From NCBI GenBank assembly GCA_003427395.1, contig BFEA01000352.1, forward strand, positions 1,388,789 to 1,411,013: a stretch of DNA of 22,225 nucleotides. The letters run 5' to 3'. The notes under the pieces are model-generated. The model was not told where the DNA came from and searched no databases. It worked only from the letters and a program-made list of their open reading frames with translations. Source of the stretch: Chara braunii. Lineage: Eukaryota; Streptophyta; Charophyceae; Charales; Characeae. Position numbers and translations under genes: made by a program. Shown one piece after another: positions 9,683 to 18,916 of the stretch (its first letter is position 1; each line of letters opens with the position of its first letter).

Positions 9683-10271
9683 TCATTTAGAGTCGGCACA
9701 AAATGCGTCGTAGGCGTAGATCAGAAAGAGAGCTTTGGTATAATCGTGAGGAGAGAGTTCTGCAGACAACTTAGCAGTGTGTCCATCAGCGATCTGTCGT
9801 TCGTAAGCGTTAACAACACGGGGAGCATTCTTTAGCAGCTCTTTCGAGCGATCCAGTAGAACTCGTTCAACGGGTGATAGAGGAAGTGAACCTTGTACTA
9901 TCAGTTCCTCCCTCTTCCTTCATGGGAAACAATTCTGTCTATTTCATGGCCACCGTTGATAGGACGAGGTATCATACGATCTCGGAAGGGAAAAGTCTCA
10001 TCATCGATGTGTGGAAACAATATGGACGCGTGAAAGACCGGATATGTTCGTAGATGAGAAGGCACGTCAATCACATACAAAGGACCAAAATCATCCCCTA
10101 CCACCTTTAGAACCTGCCAAGGGCCATATTACAGTGGAAGAAGCTTTCGTGATACGCCCTCTTCGTCAGAAAATTCAAACATCTTGACCCAGACGTAACT
10201 TCCTACTTCGAAGTTCCCTTCTTTGCGCGACTTGTTAGCATGTTTGATCATGGCATGCTGACGCTAGTTCA
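9683..10271 (-). pseudogene. Gypsy pol C-terminus with chromodomain-like tail
   Basis: Downstream of the integrase core, frames carry KMFEFSDEEG, then VGDDFGPLYVIDVP, YPVFHASILFPH and GHEIDRIVSHEGRGRN. Two adjacent stops (TGA TAG) follow, then YKVHF and NEFYWI. The VFHxSxLxPH motif is the usual linker after the integrase, and EIDRIV...YKVHF...FYWI matches the strand pattern and aromatic positions of a chromodomain. In chromoviruses this domain directs integration into histone-marked chromatin. With one more frame change the tail runs through KELLKNAPRVVNAYERQIA to a TGA at 9683-9685, just before the polypurine tract. There are at least four nonsense or frame breaks. Confidence 0.75.
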
Positions 10272-11289
10272 TCACTGCGATAGACGCTTTGAGCAAGCGT
10301 GCATACGTAGCATGTAGCCAGGCATGTCGGGCGTCATACCAGCTGATCGTTTGGGGAACAGATAGGTGAGAGGATTGTGCAACTGCCAACCATATTGCAG
10401 CTGATTCGGTGTCACACTATTTGCAAAGTGAATGGAGTTGTTGGACAACCCCTTCACTTTGTGTAACTCCTTGTCCCACGTGTTTTGGTCTGGAACAATT
10501 AACGTGCGAAGTAGTTGAATGACGGTCTGGTTGACTTCCTCGGCCAATCTGTTGGCTTTGGGGTGTCGACCAAAAGTCTTGTTGAGTTTAATGTCATAGA
10601 TCTGAGAAGTGAAGTCCTTCCAATCAGCACTGATGAACCTGGTGTCCCGATTACTCAGAAGAGTTTTGGGGGGTCCATACTGCACAATGTACTGCTGGTG
10701 AAATTCTTCAATCACAAACTCAGTTGGTGCATGAGAAGGTAGAGGCATCGGATTCAAAAATTTGAAAAAACGATCCACGATGACCATGACTTGTGAATGA
10801 CCTCCCTCGCTCACCTTCCCCATGTCCGTAAAATCGATAGAGATCGACTCGCCGAGTCATCCGGAATGGGGAGGGGTTTCGGCAGACCATAAGGCTTATG
10901 CCTATGGACCTTGGTTCTTTGACAAACTTTACATTCAACAATAAATTTCTGAGCGGATCCCTTCATTCCCGGCCAATCAAACTACTGCAAAAGAATTTCA
11001 TAAGTCTGCTCAAAGTCGAAGTGCCCACTCTGACCATGTGCCAAATCCAAGAAATGAGTCTGGAAAGGCGCATGCTTGGGTACACACAAACGACAAATTT
11101 TCCATATTGGTAGAATGCAAAACCCTCGCACCCGTGAAAATCAGGCTGACTGCTAGGGTCAGCCTTAAGCTGCTCAAGGATGGGACAAAGGTCCGAATCC
11201 TTGGCAGTGTGTTCGACCAGATCCTCCAATTTCCTTCGGAGGTCATATGAGCTTACAAAACAAGTCAAAAACTCAGGATGGCGTGACAA
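10272..11289 (-). pseudogene. Gypsy integrase (broken)
   Basis: The N-terminal zinc-binding region is split over frames between about 11289 and 10900, with FHGCEGFAFYQYGKFVVCV and then a CKVCQRTK-type motif. The catalytic core is open at 10823-10272. Just before and inside it are SIDFTDMGKV with the first aspartate, LLSNRDTRF at residues 55-63, and HPKANRLAEEVNQ at residues 88-99 with the glutamate. The second catalytic position, normally Asp in SDRD, is Asn (codon 10650-10652), so the DDE triad reads D-N-E. The family inserts retrotransposon cDNA into chromosomes; this copy should be inactive. It lies between the RNase H and the chromodomain-like tail, as in all Ty3/gypsy elements. Confidence 0.88.
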
Positions 11290-11395
11290 AGCATCAACAA
11301 CACGATTTTAACTTTCTTGTGTTTCAGTTTAGCATTGTAAACATTCAATGTCATGCAACCAGCGGGTCGGAGTCGAAGAGAGATCAGTTTGCGTT

Positions 11396-11838
11396 TTAAT
11401 CCACTGCAAAATCTAATGATCTGAGTAAACCTTTAAGAGTTCTTTTAGGAAAATGGAAGTGTCGACCTAAGAGGTAGGGCTTCCAATGTGTGAGAGTCTC
11501 TCGCAAGGCATAGAGCTCACACATATATGTGGAGGTAGCTACCTTGTGGTTGGGCATGTGTTGGAACGATTCCAATTCAGATCTTTGTTTCACTGTTTCT
11601 GATCGTGGACCAAAGATTGCTACCAGAAAATCATCTGCGAAGCGGACATCTGCGAAGCGGATGTAATGCATCCTTCGGTTCCAATGCGTCTGTAATACTC
11701 TAGCGGACGCATGCCATCGCCATCATCTTGCTGGAGCACTGCACCAATCTCGTATTGGCTCGCGTCCGTAGTGACTAGGAACGTGAGGTTGGGATCCACA
11801 ATGCGGAGCACAGGATGACTTACCAAAGCCTCTTTCAA
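11396..11838 (-). pseudogene. Gypsy RNase H (broken)
   Basis: The open stretch 11838-11620 contains KEALVSHPVLRIVDPN and FLVTTDASQYEIGAVLQQ, the hallmark RNase H start with its catalytic aspartate in TDAS. GMRPLEYY follows. A second frame (11671-11396) contains CELYALRETLTHWKPYLLGR, the following helix with its acidic residue. The two frames overlap at a 15-bp tandem duplication (11632-11646 and 11647-11661), which shifts and scrambles the middle. The domain degrades the RNA strand of the RNA:DNA hybrid. Confidence 0.85.
11632..11661. repeat. 15-bp tandem duplication in the RNase H remnant
   Basis: CATCTGCGAAGCGGA occurs twice in direct succession. It shows in the minus-strand translation as a repeated RFAD and looks like a local slippage or repair duplication. 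Confidence 0.9.
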
Positions 11839-12213
11839 GGCTTGACACGCAGTCTCGCATTTCTCACACTATGCATAAGCAACATTTTTGCTCGTTAGTC
11901 TCGAAAGTGGGTGAGCAATGACAGAAAATTTGGGCACAAACTTTCAATAATACGAAGCCAAGCCAAGAAAAGAACGCAGCTCGCGTACGTTCGCCGATTG
12001 AGGTCACTTTCGTATGACCTCAACCTTGGTTGCCGCCGGCTCAAGGCCGTTTCCAAACAACCAGTGTCCAAGATAGATCACGATTTCCCTTTCAAACTCA
12101 GATTTCTCTAAGTTGAGGTGCAACTGTGCCTCCTTGAGGACCTGCACAACCTCCTCAAGGTGCTTGACGTGCTCTTCCATGGACTTGCTGAAAATCAGGA
12201 TGTCGTCAAGGTA
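11839..12213 (-). pseudogene. Gypsy RT catalytic motif, thumb and connection
   Basis: In one frame the sequence starts VVVYLDDILIFSKSMEEH; the YLDD catalytic motif is intact at 12202-12213. It continues with a helical stretch (HLEEVVQVLKEAQLHLN) and the connection motif NVRELRSFLGLASYY, and runs into the RNase H in the same frame. Three in-frame stops interrupt it, at about 12003-12005 (TGA), 11946-11948 (TGA) and 11871-11873 (TAG). Comparison with the family suggests Trp, Arg and Trp codons originally, each one C:G to T:A change away. Confidence 0.85.
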
Positions 12214-12524
12214 AACAACAACAAACCTGTTGAGCTGATGGCGGAGAACTGAAATGTGGTTGGTGCATTCGTAAGATCGAAGGGCATAACGATGAATCCG
12301 TACAGCCCATCGTGTGTTTTGAATGCAATTTTGTGCTGGTCGTTCGGGTCAACTTCAATCTGGTGGTAGCCAGACTTGAGGTCGATCTTGGAGAAGACCT
12401 TGCACCCACCTGCAGCGTCTAGCAGATCATCTGTGCGAGGCAAGGGATAAACGTTCTTTCGGGTGATACGATTTAGGTCACGATAGTCGATACACATCCA
12501 GACTTTGCCTTCTTTTTTTGGCAC
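12195..12524 (-). pseudogene. Gypsy RT palm and fingers
   Basis: This open segment carries PKKEGKVWMCIDYRDLNRIT (fingers), then YPLPRTDDLLD, motif A FSKIDLKSGYHQI with the first catalytic aspartate, and MPFDLTNAPTTFQ (motif B; FGLTNAP is usual). Frameshifts occur at both ends: into the upstream protease frame near 12520-12550, and into the YLDD frame near 12230-12250. Reverse transcriptase copies the element's genomic RNA into cDNA in virus-like particles. Confidence 0.9.
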
Positions 12525-13648
12525 AAACAGGACAGGTGCACCGAACTACTCACTGGCCTAATCCATCCACGATCAATCATGTCGTCAATTTGTCTCCTCG
12601 ACTCCTCCAACTCGCCTTGCCCCATACGGTAGACGCATCCCTTTGGAGGAACACTCTCTTCTATTATCTCGATCTTGTGTTTGACCGGACGCTCGGGGAC
12701 TCCACGAGGTTTAGCCAGAACTTCAGGGAATCGATCTAATAGATGACGAATGTTTGTTGGGACTTCTGGTGGAGGATCATCCTCATCAAGAGAGAGAAAA
12801 TCAGATTGAGAATTTACAGTAATTACAACCGAATTCGAAGCACTTGGATCAAAAGTAGACTTATTATTTATAGTAGAAGTAGATGGAACAGAAGTAGAGA
12901 TAGTACAAGTAGAATTATTTTCTGAGGTAGAAAATGCAGCAAAAGTAGAAGGCACATGGAGGGGCTTCACAAGGGCTACATGCACATGCTCAGCTTCCTT
13001 GCACCTGCGCACCGATTTGCAAAATTTGTGTACACTCAAAAGAGTCATTGGGGACTCGCACGTCTCGTCTAACAGAACGGTACGCTCGTTCCCCTTCGCA
13101 ACACGCACCACGAATTGGGTGTGCGCCCACGTGGTCCTTAGACAATGAGCCTTTGACCAGCCCAAGCCAATAACCGCGTCGAAAGGACACTTGTCCAAGA
13201 TGTAAAAGTTCAACTCATGTGCGACAGTGCGATCCTTGTCAAAGGTGACGCGCACAACTTTGACAGTATATGTTGAGGTGACAACCTTTTGGTTGCCTAC
13301 CTGGGTCTGACAAGGGTTTTGCAATTCCACTTGCTTCACTCTCAAACCCACCTTACAAATCCCTTTAGGAGAAAAGAAACTAGTCGTTGAGCCATTATCA
13401 ATCAGCACGCGGATGTATCGGCGGTTAATGAGCAGCTTAAAGAAGATCAGTTTCACACTCCCTTGAACACAGCGTTGCTGCTTGAGTTGCAGCCAATGTT
13501 CCAACTGAGAGTGGAAGTTGACTTCCTTAATCTCCTCCCAAGGTTCAGTGAAAAAGAACATGGACTGCGGCTGCCTTGGATTCAACATCAGTCCGAGCTT
13601 CAAGAACAGGCTGTTGATCAGATTCAGGCTCTTGGGAGGGGCCCACAA
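12473..13648 (-). pseudogene. Gypsy protease and start of RT
   Basis: A 391-residue open stretch. The retroviral-type aspartic protease lies at about residues 65-165: RRYIRVLIDNGSTTSFFS (D84, codon 13397-13399) and later CPFDAVIGLGW, the hydrophobic hairpin and flap-like core. The active site is normally D-S/T-G; here it is D-N-G, one base from AGT. A serine/threonine-rich linker follows (about 230-300), then the RT entry sequence with LLDRFPEVLAKPRGVP, VKHKIEIIEE and QIDDMIDRGWIRPVSSS, after which the frame shifts. The protease matures the polyprotein. Gag lies upstream, the RT palm downstream. Confidence 0.87.
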
Positions 13649-13693
13649 CTGACTGTTCAGCTTCCCTTGTTGTAGAGAGTGATGACAACTCTT

Positions 13694-15228
13694 CTACGCC
13701 CTTTGCCTGTTTCCCTGCAGACGATAACATTCCTGCACAACGTTCCCATGTTTTTGACAATGCAAGCACACGCGCAGTTTGGATCTTCTCTCCCCTTCCT
13801 TTTGACTAATTAGGAGGGCTTCCCAAGGCTTGGTGAAAGCATCCTCCGATTTCTCAAGGATCTTTGCATTCTTGGGGAGGTGTGTTATAGTTCCCCTACC
13901 CGAACCACGGTTCGGCCCCTTGCTTGAAGCAGTCTTTTTAAAGGCATTACATTTTTCGTCTTCATTCATATCAAACTCAAGGGTTGATGTAGAACAGCCC
14001 ATATCAGAGTCCGACTCTAGATCGTCATCTAAAGACAAATCATCCGCGTAGGACTGATCCTCAACCTCCCGATGTTCATGCAGGGCAAGTTGGTTGCTGC
14101 TTCCGTACCGCTTGCATCGTAAAGTTTTACCTGCAGCGGGTGTCTTTGCATGCCTAGCGAGGTCTTTGGCTTTAGGTTGACTAGATCCGTCAAAAGCCAC
14201 ACCAGGTCGTATGGTCCTTGAGTCCTAGTCGGGAGACATAGTCTTCAGGGGCCACTCCCATTACTACATCCATGCAATACACGTCAGTCCATCCCAGGTT
14301 TCAAGTGGTGAACAGACCAGTTAAGTGCTGCTCCAAAGCCTGCATGGAAGTCCTCCACTTTTGGCCCTTGAGGACCTCAAGCCTTAGCCTTGCCTTGAGC
14401 GCAACATGCTTATCTTAATATTGCGCGATGAGGAGGTCCTCAAGAGTACGTACAGAGTTACTTCCAACCACTCAGTCGGGTCAATTCTCTCATAACCTGC
14501 ACTAACAGCTTGGAGTTCTATGAAACTTTGTACGGCGAGCTCAGTATTTGTGCCCATAATCATGCTTCGGTCTTCCTGCGGTGTTCGCAGTACCTCAAAG
14601 TATGAGCGCATGGAGCTGATCCAAGAGGTCATGTCCCCCTTCCCGTCGTACTTGGACGGCAGTGTGGCGGCCCTCTTGTCCACTATGGGACCGCTGTATT
14701 GTACGCTAGTAAGAACTGTGGCATTTTGGGCTGATTTTTGGGACTAGGACTAGTGCAGAACTGTCGACGCTGCCGCTTGAGGAGCTGACACCAGTTCCTG
14801 CGCTCGTCACAGTTCCACTTGCTCTCTGCATGAGGACGGTGTTAGGGTGAGAGACTAGGACTGCAGCAGGACGAGGATTAGGAGGACGAGGGGCAGTCAG
14901 TTGGACCTGTTTGAGGCTGACGATCTAAACCTGCAGCTCTTGGTTCCGCTACTCTTAGACCTGTCACACGAGACTCCAGATCTTCCAAGGTCCGCAGTTG
15001 AACCAAGGCTGCTACGGCAACAGCTAGCTTCTCTTGGAACTAGGCATCATTAGACTCCGGAACCTCGAGGAGAGCCACTTGGGCAGCAATACTTGTGGCT
15101 TTGGCTGCTGCTTCTGCCTCCCTCTCTCTGTGTATCGCGTCCTCAAAAAGTTTTTGGAAAAACAGTTTCTCGCTCTCGTTCGCTGCGTCCAGCATGGCCT
15201 GCCATTGGGCAGATGAGATGTCTGCCAT
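13694..15228 (-). pseudogene. Gypsy gag (broken)
   Basis: The likely start is the ATG at 15226-15228 (MADISSAQWQAMLDAANE), which opens a helical, charged N-terminus rich in Ala/Glu/Lys. It stops at TAG near 15040, probably an original CAG codon. The core lies at 14683-14384: LPSKYDGKGDMTSWISSMRS and ELAVQSFIELQ, a retrotransposon gag fold that forms the particle shell. The C-terminal part (14200-13694) has an acidic stretch (about residues 46-83) and a zinc knuckle CLHCQKHGNVVQEC (13727-13768). Its canonical CX2CX4HX4C histidine is Asn. Several frame changes separate these parts. A longer N-terminal extension (from 15315) exists but looks less likely. Confidence 0.85.
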
Positions 15229-15463
15229 GCTGAAGGATGGGGTGTCAGTAGATCTCTCAAGAAGAGTCTGCTCTTTGCTCACGTTTGGACAAACACTCCT
15301 CTTACCCCTCCTCACACTCTAAAAAAAACTACCTTCTCTCTCCCTTCTCTCTCTTTCCGCTTTATGCGCACACGTCTCAATGTTGGACATAGGTAGTTCA
15401 GATAAAAGAAACCAAATAAATCTCAAAGAGCAGAAGAACAAAAATCAATAAATAAATAAATAA

Positions 15464-15471
15464 ATAAAAAC
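15464..15471. repeat. Left 8-bp target-site duplication of the MITE
   Basis: ATAAAAAC, identical to 16078-16085. It overlaps the end of an (AAAT)n run. Confidence 0.85.
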
Positions 15472-16077
15472 CATGGCTACGATCCGAACGTCCGGACCGC
15501 CGTCCAAACGATCTGGATTCAGTCTGGACTCCACATGTCCGATCTAGAAGATCCTGATCTGCCAAATTTCGAGAGAAAAAAAAACAAAAAACAAAACGGT
15601 TCAGGACCCTTCCCCATTGAGGAGCCAAGCCCCCAAAATTGTTTTGGGGGCTTTTCAGGCCCGTTTATGCTTTTTGGGGGGGTCCAAACATGCTCTCTCT
15701 CTATAATAATTTATTAGACAACCCCAATTTTTTAATTGTTAATAATTCATTACCTTTTACTAGTTTTTTAAGTATTTTTGCAAGCTTTTTTATAGTTTTT
15801 GACTTTTAACTCAAGTTTGGTTAGGAATTTTGACATGACTCTGCGGCAAACGTGGTTTGCATTGTCATTCTCCATAACATACTTTTTTTTCAGATTTTTT
15901 TATTTTTATTTTTTTAATGGTCCGGACATTTTTGGACCTGTCCAGAAATCTGGATCATCCGGACCCCCCATGTCCGGAGGTCCGGAAATATCCGAAATTC
16001 CAAACGTCCGGAGACTACCGGACGCGGGTCCGATTCCATGTCTGGAAATGTCCGGGTCCGGGTCCGGCATAGCCATG
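15472..16077. mobile_element. hAT-like MITE, 606 bp
   Basis: The ends are CATGGCTAC... and ...ATAGCCATG: perfect 8-bp terminal inverted repeats (CATGGCTA) with weaker similarity inside. They are flanked by identical 8-bp duplications ATAAAAAC. An 8-bp duplication with short TIRs is typical of hAT elements. Near both ends, above all in the last 160 bp, CCGG-containing motifs (TCCGGA, TCCGGG) recur about nine times. Clustered subterminal motifs are where hAT transposases bind. A perfect 10-bp hairpin (15629-15638/15642-15651, 3-nt loop) sits inside. No transposase is encoded, so it is non-autonomous. The third base of the TIR differs from the usual hAT consensus. Confidence 0.82.
15629..15651. 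repeat. Perfect hairpin inside the MITE
   Basis: GCCCCCAAAA and TTTTGGGGGC with a TTG loop. Its role is unknown. Confidence 0.85.
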
Positions 16078-16085
16078 ATAAAAAC
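16078..16085. repeat. Right 8-bp target-site duplication of the MITE
   Basis: ATAAAAAC, identical to 15464-15471. Confidence 0.85.
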
Positions 16086-17114
16086 TAACGAAAGAGAGGA
16101 CTGACTTAACAAACGGGCCCAATCAGATTAGCTGGAGATCCCCTTTTGTCTAACATGACAAGGAACATGTACCACGAATAAGTCAATCGAAGAAAAACTA
16201 ACTGCAGCAATGGAGATTTCGAGGGGTGCAGACGGCCGCCGAGCGAGACGCGGGGCAATGTGTGAGAACAAGCAGTAAGACCAGTCAAGATCCCCTTGAA
16301 CAGAATGTCCCTACTAGTCGTGTGTCCCCCAAATTCAGCACAGCAAAGATATGCATTGACGACAACAGATTTGGGTCCTAACGGTCCTGTCCCATTGGGC
16401 TTGGTCCCACTGAGTCTCGAAGGGTCCCAAGTGGGTCGTGGACTAGGACCAACTAGAAGGGTGTCCCAAGACGGTCCCAAACTGGCTCTACCGTATTGAA
16501 AAGGAAAAGACAACTTTCAGCAAGAACCTACCCCTACAGCCGTTCAGAAGCGGACTGTAGAAAGATGCGTCATTGAGAACAAGATACATCATCCACCCAT
16601 ACATCAGGTGAGAAAGCAATCCACATGCTCACACACACAACCAAGACCACAGAGAAGAGGAAGAGAGTCCAGCACACCCCAACAAGCCATGAAGCACCAA
16701 GCAACCTCCTGTGGGCATACCCAGGTCACACGACACTTACCTGTGAGGGCCGGCCTCCAAAGATGGATAACGCCTCATCCCCCTCTCTCATAGGTCCTCC
16801 TGACCCCTAGCTACGACTACACGAAGTGTCCTAGCATGACTAAGAGGGCCTCCCTACACCCCTATTACACCGTCGGATCCTTCATCGATGTTTGAAGACC
16901 AAAGTAGCAACTTGCAGCTCTTCGATGCAGATATGGCAGCCTCCGATCAAGTCTCCCTCTTGAGGGGAAGCCCAAAAGTCATGTTTTCTTGAAGTGCAGA
17001 TTCCAAGTGCGAGTACCTCTCACTCTCTACTCCCTCTCGCTTACTCCAATCAGCCTCCTTTGTGTCTCTCCACTGGATTCAAGCACACAAGCAACCTGGT
17101 CAGGTCGATGTCGA

Positions 17115-17139
17115 CCCTACATGGCCTAACCATGTAGGG
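17115..17139. repeat. Perfect 10-bp hairpin in the gypsy leader
   Basis: CCCTACATGG and CCATGTAGGG around CCTAA. It lies about 130 nt downstream of the PBS in element orientation, where dimerisation or packaging structures are often found. That role is inference. Confidence 0.7.
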
Positions 17140-17266
17140 GCAGCATCCACATACCTCACTGCCCCTCTTAACCCTAACCTCCAACCCTACCCGAGATCAG
17201 GTTAGCCCTAACCTAATTCGGAATAAGGTTTAGGGTGACTAACGCCTCTCGTCAGCAAGTAAGTCC

Positions 17267-17278
17267 GCTCCGATACCA
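17267..17278 (-). promoter_or_regulatory. Primer-binding site, initiator Met-tRNA
   Basis: The minus strand reads TGGTATCGGAGC two bases after the end of the 5' LTR. The plant initiator Met-tRNA site is TGGTATCAGAGC, so 11 of 12 bases match. This fixes the 5' LTR as the right-hand copy. Confidence 0.9.
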
Positions 17279-17393
17279 ATTGTTACGATCCTGGTCATTT
17301 CCAAGGAGCAAATTCACAATGAAAGACAATGCCACCCAATTGGGAAAGAAATGAAAGCACTTGCAAAGAGATAGAAACCGAAGAAGAGAGAAA

Positions 17394-17394
<1 letters not shown>

Positions 17395-17424
<30 letters not shown>
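17395..17424. repeat. (AAG)n microsatellite in the 5' LTR
   Basis: About 30 bases of AAG repeat, the shorter counterpart of 5099-5139. Confidence 0.95.
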
Positions 17425-17549
17425 ATGTACACCAGCAAGACCAATAACAAATCCCCCTTCTCTCTCCACCTTCTTCCTCCTCCTTCACTTTGCCAATCTT
17501 ATTTGTTCTTCCAATAATAATAATAACAATGAGTGGATGAACCAGAGTC

Positions 17550-17555
17550 AATATA
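17550..17555 (-). promoter_or_regulatory. Possible LTR TATA box
   Basis: The minus strand reads CATATATTGAC within the 5' LTR, and the same block is kept in the other LTR near 5265. It could be the promoter TATA element, with transcription starting about 30 nt further toward 17520. There is no supporting evidence other than the motif and its conservation. Confidence 0.25.
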
Positions 17556-18602
17556 TGAAGTTCCCTCTTACTACTGGCACAACAATAGGTCCACCATAGC
17601 TATGGCTTCCCCCCTACGCTATGGCGGACTACTGAGGGTTCTGCCCTCCTGTGCAAAGGACAACGCAAAGCAGCTATGTCACTGCACTCCTATCCAAAGG
17701 ACAACCCGAATCAGCTATGCCGCTGCTCACTAAGCCGCCATGCCTGACTTTGCCTCGAGCTTCCTTGGTTTGGCACTACCCCAACTGGGGCCTTCCAGAT
17801 GCAGCGCCCAACAAGGTGATAAAGATGGTGTCCACCATAGTTGGGTAGGTACCTCGCCACTCTCCTCCTTCGCCCCCTTCTTCCTCCTCCTCAGGCTGGG
17901 CTGCTCGCCATAGCCAGGCTGAGCGCCCAACTGCTCTTCTCCTCCAGGCAGCGCTTCACAAGTCCAGCGCTTGGCTCCAGCAGCATTCCACCAATCCTTG
18001 CATACCGCAAATGAGGAGCTGCTTGCTCCTCCAGAAGATATAGCGGCCTACTGGCCTCTTGGGCGGTGACTTCCTGGGCCGAGTGGCCTCCCAGCAACCG
18101 GTACCTCCTCCCTTTCGGAAGGAAACATCATTGCAGGCTCTGCGATCATCCGGACAGGCCCTAGACTCAGGCTACTTGGACTGGTACTGGCCTACCTCTA
18201 ACCTACCACTACTGGGCATCTGAAAATGCCAACTTTTTGTCTTCTTCTGCTCAGCCTCCAGTACCTGACACTTCCACCACTACTTGAGTGTTCTTCCCCG
18301 CTGCTCGAAGTGTCGTGGGCCTACCCCCGCTACTTGAGTGTTTTCCCTGTCGCAACCCTCCAAAGTCACGGCCACAGGTAAGTACTGACCCTACGGGGCC
18401 TTTCAACCAACAAGTACCCGTGCGGGTCGCACACACACTCAACCAACAAGCACTCAGACAGGCACGCAAACCAGCAAACACGCACACACACACAGACTTA
18501 GAAATCACAGCAGAATGAGGGAATCTCAGCAAGGCGTTCATTCCAACGGCAAATCCCAAAAATTAGTAGTGTTCTTAATCCATGTTTTGGCGGGTCATTA
18601 CA

Positions 18603-18916
18603 CTGGGCTGATTTGTTTGTTTGAGTTAGTTTTATTTTTGTTGTGTGTCGCGTGGTCGAGTTAGGATGTCCTAGTCGATCGACGCTGAATCACACGTGGG
18701 AGATCAGCGCCCCATCGTGACGGTTCGCGTACGAGTCCGAGCTAGGCGTGAACCGTGCGTACCCCCTATGCTACAGCATACGAGAATGGTGACATCTCTC
18801 GCGGGTGGAGGTAAGTTGTACCTCGCAAGACCCTATCCTATCATAGAGACTCGATGGAGGTATAGCTGGCGCACTCGGTCGGAACGCCTCCGCCGCTTCC
18901 CCTTTCGTGAAGTGAC
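18603..18916. other. Right flank of the gypsy element, nothing recognised
   Basis: About 310 bp without a clear ORF between the LTR and a second chromovirus remnant. It includes a GTCGATCGAC palindrome near 18675. It may be the unrecognisable upstream part of that second element. Confidence 0.4.

Larger units (their letters stand above)
15323..17266 (-). other. Leader between gag and the PBS
   Basis: About 1.9 kb of non-coding gypsy leader, or 1.3 kb without the MITE. It holds a pyrimidine-rich patch (15328-15357), an (AAAT)n run (15448-15466), a GGTCCC-rich patch (about 16380-16490), and a perfect 10-bp hairpin (17115-17139). A 135-codon minus ORF at 16513-16106 has no recognised motif and may be chance. 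Long leaders are common in plant gypsy elements and carry packaging signals. Confidence 0.6.
4989..18602 (-). mobile_element. Ty3/gypsy chromovirus-type LTR retrotransposon, defective
   Basis: The complete layout is visible on the minus strand: 5' LTR (17281-18602), PBS (17267-17278), leader, gag, protease, RT, RNase H, integrase, chromodomain-like tail, polypurine tract (9642-9654) and 3' LTR (4989-9641, interrupted). The LTRs run TG...CA (TGTAATG...CGTAACA on the minus strand). The RT-RNase H-integrase order defines Ty3/gypsy, and the chromodomain-like tail suggests a chromovirus. Without the nested LINE and MITE it would be about 9.7 kb. Every coding domain carries stops, frameshifts or both, so it is not autonomous. 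The first ~115 aligned LTR bases differ at roughly one in ten positions by eye, so the insertion is old. I find no matching 5-bp target duplication (ACTAG on the left, CTGGG on the right). Confidence 0.93.
17281..18602 (-). repeat. 5' LTR of the gypsy element, uninterrupted
   Basis: 1322 bp; in element orientation it starts TGTAATG and ends CGTAACA. It aligns along its whole length with the split copy at 4989-9641 and gives the unoccupied version of the LINE target site. It contains an (AAG)n run at 17395-17424 and the 41-bp tandem duplication. Relative to the other copy it has extra sequence near 18166-18200. Confidence 0.93.

Noticed and set aside
17160-17240. TAACCCTAACC and TTTAGGG motifs as an interstitial telomere
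   Set aside because: Only isolated, imperfect copies occur, not a tandem array; it is part of the gypsy leader.
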